A stretch of DNA of 37,220 bases, taken from positions 1 to 37,220 of the IMG/VR virus record IMGVR_UViG_3300028378_000010. One strand, given 5' to 3'. A model generated the notes under the pieces. The model worked only from the letters and a program-made list of their open reading frames with translations. It did not search any database and had not been told where the DNA came from. Both the position numbers and the translations under genes were made by a program. Below, piece after piece: positions 33,618-37,220 of this stretch; within the stretch, counting starts at the first letter, position 1, and each line of letters begins with the position of its first letter. This stretch comes from a virus.

Positions 33618-35693
33618 TCACTTGTTTAGTTGGGCTACTAGCTCTGAACCGAGCATCGTTTGACCCTGATATTCTATCTCCTCATCACTGTGGAAATAGA
33701 TCTGTTTGCCATCGACCAGAGCTTTGTAAGCTGTGGCTCCTTCGGGAAGGAGTTCGATGTCAGGCATGTGCTCCTTGAAATAAGCCAATGCACGAAGACA
33801 GTGGCCGTCGAACCCATCAGTATAGACCTTGATCTTCTCTGGATCTTTGGTCGTAACTGCTGAGATTTTGTCCTCCAAAGAGTCGAAGTCCAAACCAACA
33901 AACAGCCATCCGGGAGGTGCTTCAAAGCACTCCTTGATGAGCTTGGCAAGTCTTTGTTTGGTCTTTGTAGACCCAGCAGAAGGGATATTCTGTAGGTTGG
34001 GTCCGTTGCTGGACAATCTACCAGATGCTGTCCCTCCGAGTCGGAAGTTTCCAAACAAATAATGCCACCCATCGTTGCCTTTCTGAGCTTTGAGAAAAGC
34101 TGGAAGGAAGGTTGAGAGGATAATTGCACTGGCTTTGTACTCGATCAGGATCTCCAAGAATCGAATCACTTCGGGATCCTTGGTGTGATTGATCAGCTTC
34201 TCCAATGTCTCAGCACCTGTGGCAGGCTGCTTGGTGTCTGTGTAATCCAACACAGGCAAACCAAGGAAGTCTTCATTATAAAGGAACCGCTGTAGCTGCT
34301 TAGGGCTACCGGGGTTGAACTCTACGATTGTATCTTTGGTGAGACCAAGATCAGCCTTGGTTATCACTTTGGTTTTGAGCTTGGCATTCTTCTCGATGAC
34401 TTTTTCATCTCGCAGTGTGTCCATAAAGGACCATACGATTTGAAGGTTGTTCATCTTATTCAGATTATCTGTGGATTCTTTCTGAAGAAGTTTGTCCAAG
34501 GCTTTCACTTTGGACATGTTGAGAGGCATACCTGTGAGCTGCATCTGAATGATGTCGATCACTGCTGGTCTGAACAACGTCTGGTAAGGAATGTCCTGAT
34601 TGTCAGCCAACATAATTGGCAGATTTTTGTTGTGGACATACCATGTGGAGAGTCCATCAATCAGGTTGTACTGTAGGAGATCTGGTAGAGAGATCAGATG
34701 GATGTCATGGATGTCTTCCTGAGCATAGTTTCCAGCAAATGCTTGTGCTTGGATCTTGAGACCCAGCTCATTACCAGCACAGGAATTGGTTGCCAGATAG
34801 GTGATAATCTGGGTGCAGTCCCAGTCTTTCAGCATCACGTCGAGACCTTCGAGGAGACCCTCTTGGTCAAGGATGTGATCCATAAACAGTTGATAAATCA
34901 TGACATAAACGTCGTAGCAGATGTTGTGGTAGATCATCTTTCGTTTGAAAGCATAGAAGAAATCTCGGAGAGCTGCTTTGATTCTCTGGTTTTCTTTTCG
35001 ACCAGACTTCTGACCATCCATAGGATTGTTGTCTGAGTCTACAGGGAAGGCTATCCCTTCATGTTCATTCCAACAGAAGGTGATGGTCCCAACTCCTGCA
35101 TCATAATGCTTCAGAGAGAAGCCTTCGATGTCACAGGTGAGATCACAGTCCATAGCCAAGAGCTTGTCGAGCCAGTCTAGGATGTCATTCTCTTTGGTAG
35201 GGTAGTCTGCGAACTTAATGATGTTCGATCCAACCACTGTGGAATTGCCTGCTGCCCACCGTTTGGTGGACTCCAGTGCCATACCAATCTTTGCCTTTAT
35301 CTTGTCAGGATCATAGAAGACCCGTCCATAATTTGGACAGTAGGTGATGGTGAAGTCCTTGTCATATTCAGAGACAAAGTAATCACCAATGGTGGCATCT
35401 GTCTTGGCTTTCTTCGACAGGATTTTGAAGTAATCCGGTTGAGTGACAACCAACATTTCAATGCCTTCTGCCTTGAGATTTGGCAGAAGATCATCGAGAT
35501 ATTCTTTCATGTCAGCAGCAGAGTTTTTCTTCTTGGTTCCATCCATGAAGAGATCGGCAACCATGATGCTCTCACCCAAAGCAAGCAGGTGAGGTTGGTA
35601 GTAATGCTTCTGCACCTCTGCTGTCTGGATGCGTGGAACCAAGATACAGATTCGAGGATCTTTTGCAGAGTTGCCGATGACTTCATATCTCAT
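33618..35693 (-). CDS. Family A DNA polymerase, N-terminal fragment (exonuclease and palm motif A)
   Basis: This is a 691-residue polypeptide. A 3'-5' exonuclease domain is present: CDIEG with D188 and E190 (Exo I), HNICYD (Exo II) and YNLIDGLSTWYV (Exo III). The thumb and palm follow, with GRLSSNGPNLQNIPS (motif 1 of family A polymerases) and VGLDFDSLED, where D602 and E607 correspond to Pol I D705 and E710. The protein then ends at ...LVAQLNK, about 50 residues before the expected motif B, which lies in the separate downstream fragment. N4 polymerase (gp39) is a single protein of about 870 residues. ATG 35693 has GGAG 7 bases upstream and overlaps the previous gene's stop region. The two fragments presumably assemble in trans. 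Confidence 0.92.
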   Translation of the reverse strand: MRYEVIGNSAKDPRICILVPRIQTAEVQKHYYQPHLLALGESIMVADLFMDGTKKKNSAADMKEYLDDLLPNLKAEGIEMLVVTQPDYFKILSKKAKTDATIGDYFVSEYDKDFTITYCPNYGRVFYDPDKIKAKIGMALESTKRWAAGNSTVVGSNIIKFADYPTKENDILDWLDKLLAMDCDLTCDIEGFSLKHYDAGVGTITFCWNEHEGIAFPVDSDNNPMDGQKSGRKENQRIKAALRDFFYAFKRKMIYHNICYDVYVMIYQLFMDHILDQEGLLEGLDVMLKDWDCTQIITYLATNSCAGNELGLKIQAQAFAGNYAQEDIHDIHLISLPDLLQYNLIDGLSTWYVHNKNLPIMLADNQDIPYQTLFRPAVIDIIQMQLTGMPLNMSKVKALDKLLQKESTDNLNKMNNLQIVWSFMDTLRDEKVIEKNAKLKTKVITKADLGLTKDTIVEFNPGSPKQLQRFLYNEDFLGLPVLDYTDTKQPATGAETLEKLINHTKDPEVIRFLEILIEYKASAIILSTFLPAFLKAQKGNDGWHYLFGNFRLGGTASGRLSSNGPNLQNIPSAGSTKTKQRLAKLIKECFEAPPGWLFVGLDFDSLEDKISAVTTKDPEKIKVYTDGFDGHCLRALAYFKEHMPDIELLPEGATAYKALVDGKQIYFHSDEEIEYQGQTMLGSELVAQLNK

Positions 35694-35695
35694 TT

Positions 35696-35869
35696 TCAAT
35701 CTCCAATAACGATATGATCAGCTTCACCAATAGCTGTTTGAGCTTCCAACATTTGGGTCATCCATTTATCATTGTGAGATGGAAAATCGAGTTCTTCATC
35801 AATGACTTGTGAGATAACAGCATAGAGTGTATTTGCACTGTCTTTGCTGATTGTGATTTCAGTTTTCAT
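35696..35869 (-). CDS. 57-residue protein of unknown function
   Basis: This short gene fills the gap between helicase and polymerase. ATG 35869 overlaps the helicase stop (ATGA), and its own stop lies 3 bases before the polymerase ATG. The product is acidic, with a predicted helix in the middle (SANTLYAVISQVIDEEL) and a second near the end. No family recognised. The perfect fit between two genes, overlapping starts and stops, and absence of other coding capacity argue that it is real. Translation coupling to the polymerase is likely, since the polymerase ribosome binding site lies inside this gene. Confidence 0.7.
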   Translation of the reverse strand: MKTEITISKDSANTLYAVISQVIDEELDFPSHNDKWMTQMLEAQTAIGEADHIVIGD

Positions 35870-37134
35870 TTGAAGTATCTTTCTGAAAGCTCACCTCTGA
35901 TGTAGAGACGAGAGCGTGGACGGGACAGTGCAACGTACTGGAGACGTGCTGTCTGCTCCTTGTTGGTGGACTTACCAATGTCGGCAAGATCCACGATGAC
36001 GGAGTCATAGGTTGATCCCTGAGCCTTGTGCGTGGTGGATGCACTGACTGAACGTAAATCAGGATAACCATTTTTGACTTTGAAGAATCGTTCCCAGCTC
36101 TTTGTTCCAGAGTAAAATTTCAGAACCAAGGCACGATCATTGTGGTCTGCGAAGGCTGTTACCGAATAGGTAACACCTGAATTCACATCCTCTACATCCA
36201 TGATGATCATGCGAATCTCTTCACCAGAGACAATGGATTTGTCCATATAGTCATCAGTGATTCGAACCACACGAACCACTTGGTCAGTGTAGAGACGGGT
36301 CTTGCCAATCAGTTCAGCCGACGAGTTGTTCGAAAGAATCTCACCAACCTCATAGGGGTGAGTATAATTCCGAAGCTGACGGATGAACGTGTTGTACTGG
36401 ATCACACGCTTGTTTGTGTAGGAGAGCACACGCTTGCATGGATCCTCGTTGAGGAACTCACGCTCAAGGATTCCCTTGAGTGTTGTACCATCGACAAAGT
36501 CTATGACACCAGGGACTTCTTTGATTCGTGTGAAGACACCGGTGAGGACTGTTTGCTTGGCCTGCTCACACAGATCCATCAGAGCCTGTTGTCCAGCATT
36601 ACGCACACTGGTTTGCAGGAGACCTGTATCCATACCACGAGCATAGATCGGAGAGATTTTCTCTTTGACAGGGGCCAATTGATTTTTGTCCCCTACAAAC
36701 AACACCTTACAAGAGGAGTCGATACCCTTCTGGATGTACTTGAACAGGTCAGTGTTCACCATGGAACATTCATCGACAATGAAGAGGGTTCTAGAATGAA
36801 CGAACCAGTTGGGGGTAGGAACAATCTTGACTGCTCCAGTGTTGAAGTTCTCACTGACTCGGAGATTCATCAGAGAATAGATCGTGCCGATCTGGCCAGC
36901 ACGGTGAGGCATTGCGTCTGAGATGACGGCTGCTGCTTTGTTTGTGGTCGCTGTGATCTCCACAGTGTGCATCGTCTTGTTGGTTTGATGCTTTAGGATT
37001 CCATCGGCGATCTCTTTGATCAGGTGAGTTTTGCCCGTACCTGCACCACCGGATACGTCCATGAATTGATCTGGTCCATTGATGAACTTGATGATTTTCA
37101 TGAACACGGCTTGTTGGTCTTTGTTAAGTGTCAT
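35866..37134 (-). CDS. SF1B DNA helicase, Dda/RecD-like
   Basis: This is a 422-residue helicase in the position of N4 gp37. Motif I (Walker A) is GGAGTGKT at 29-36; motif Ia is TATTNKAA at 61-68; motif II is FIVDECSM with D121 and E122; motif III is LFVGDKNQLAPV; and STTHKAQGSTYD and YVALSRPRSRLYI are motifs V and VI. The layout and length match T4 Dda, a 5'-3' helicase that assists replication initiation and displaces proteins. ATG 37134 starts at the conserved LNKDQQ helix; an upstream in-frame TTG-type extension would run through a hairpin and is unlikely. The ribosome binding site is weak (GAAAG). Confidence 0.92.
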   Translation of the reverse strand: MTLNKDQQAVFMKIIKFINGPDQFMDVSGGAGTGKTHLIKEIADGILKHQTNKTMHTVEITATTNKAAAVISDAMPHRAGQIGTIYSLMNLRVSENFNTGAVKIVPTPNWFVHSRTLFIVDECSMVNTDLFKYIQKGIDSSCKVLFVGDKNQLAPVKEKISPIYARGMDTGLLQTSVRNAGQQALMDLCEQAKQTVLTGVFTRIKEVPGVIDFVDGTTLKGILEREFLNEDPCKRVLSYTNKRVIQYNTFIRQLRNYTHPYEVGEILSNNSSAELIGKTRLYTDQVVRVVRITDDYMDKSIVSGEEIRMIIMDVEDVNSGVTYSVTAFADHNDRALVLKFYSGTKSWERFFKVKNGYPDLRSVSASTTHKAQGSTYDSVIVDLADIGKSTNKEQTARLQYVALSRPRSRLYIRGELSERYFK

Positions 37135-37157
37135 GTTGTTGCTTTCTATATTGAAAT

Positions 37158-37181
37158 GTCCCCAGCCTTTCGACTGGGGAC
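37158..37181 (-). other. Hairpin upstream of the helicase gene
   Basis: A perfect 8-bp stem GTCCCCAG/CTGGGGAC with an 8-base loop, 24 bases before the helicase start. On the minus strand it is followed by ATTTC, so it may be a weak terminator of a gene outside the window or an mRNA 5' structure. N4 vRNAP promoter hairpins have 3-base loops, so it does not look like one. The remaining 39 bases to the window edge show nothing I can assign. Confidence 0.5.
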
Positions 37182-37220
37182 AGTGGATCACACGCTATTT
37201 TAGCTTGGGTTTCAGCCAAG

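Noticed and set aside
37158-37181. N4-type vRNAP hairpin promoter
   Set aside because: The loop is 8 bases rather than 3, and no conserved flanking sequence could be recognised.
1-37220. CRISPR arrays, insertion sequences, integrase or repressor genes
   Set aside because: No spaced direct repeats, transposase or integrase motifs were seen; the content is that of a lytic phage.

Overview
The window is part of the genome of a tailed, N4-like podovirus (Schitoviridae type) of a Gram-negative host. Three things support this. The gene order matches the N4 core: portal, two small genes, major capsid, structural genes, giant virion RNA polymerase (vRNAP), then on the opposite strand SSB, ATPase, primase-helicase, nuclease, DNA polymerase and Dda-type helicase. 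The capsid protein is of the N4 gp56 type. A roughly 3950-residue protein carries all four single-subunit RNA polymerase motifs with N4-like spacing. The spanin pair at the left edge implies a host with an outer membrane. I cannot name the host.

Plus strand, 1-25028, late and virion genes: a cut-off inner-membrane spanin with the outer-membrane lipoprotein spanin nested out of frame; portal; a small protein; an acidic scaffold-like protein; major capsid protein followed by a terminator; a small structural protein; a protein with seven prolines spaced exactly 15 residues apart; a 911-residue protein with a membrane-like segment; a small internal protein; a protein with a lytic transglycosylase domain; and the giant vRNAP. 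The vRNAP is injected with the DNA in N4 and transcribes the early genes. This copy also carries two separate HExxH metalloprotease-like sites and an AT-rich segment.

Centre, 25028-25331: the two strands converge here. The stretch holds a strong terminator, a tRNA-like gene with an enlarged anticodon domain, and four consecutive RNA hairpins.

Minus strand, 37134-25332, replication and recombination genes in one tightly packed direction: SF1 helicase, a 57-residue protein, family A DNA polymerase, a small unknown protein, a Cas4/RecB-like nuclease, primase-helicase, tRNA-Arg(CCT), a 50-residue protein, a RecA-like ATPase, SSB, a RusA-like protein and a small membrane protein.

The most striking locus is the DNA polymerase gene (35693-31832). 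It is split after the palm motif A by a DUF2829/Tad2-like gene (a candidate Thoeris anti-defence protein) and an AT-rich HNH homing endonuclease. The second polymerase fragment restarts inside the endonuclease tail. After 47 codons it is interrupted by a 40-nt, hairpin-forming, stop-containing sequence. That sequence lies exactly between the Thr and the invariant Tyr of the polymerase O-helix (motif B). Downstream the correct reading resumes in another frame. This resembles T4 gene 60, where a homing endonuclease and a 50-nt ribosome-bypass sequence form a mobile cassette, and it is a candidate for an independent ribosome-bypassing element.
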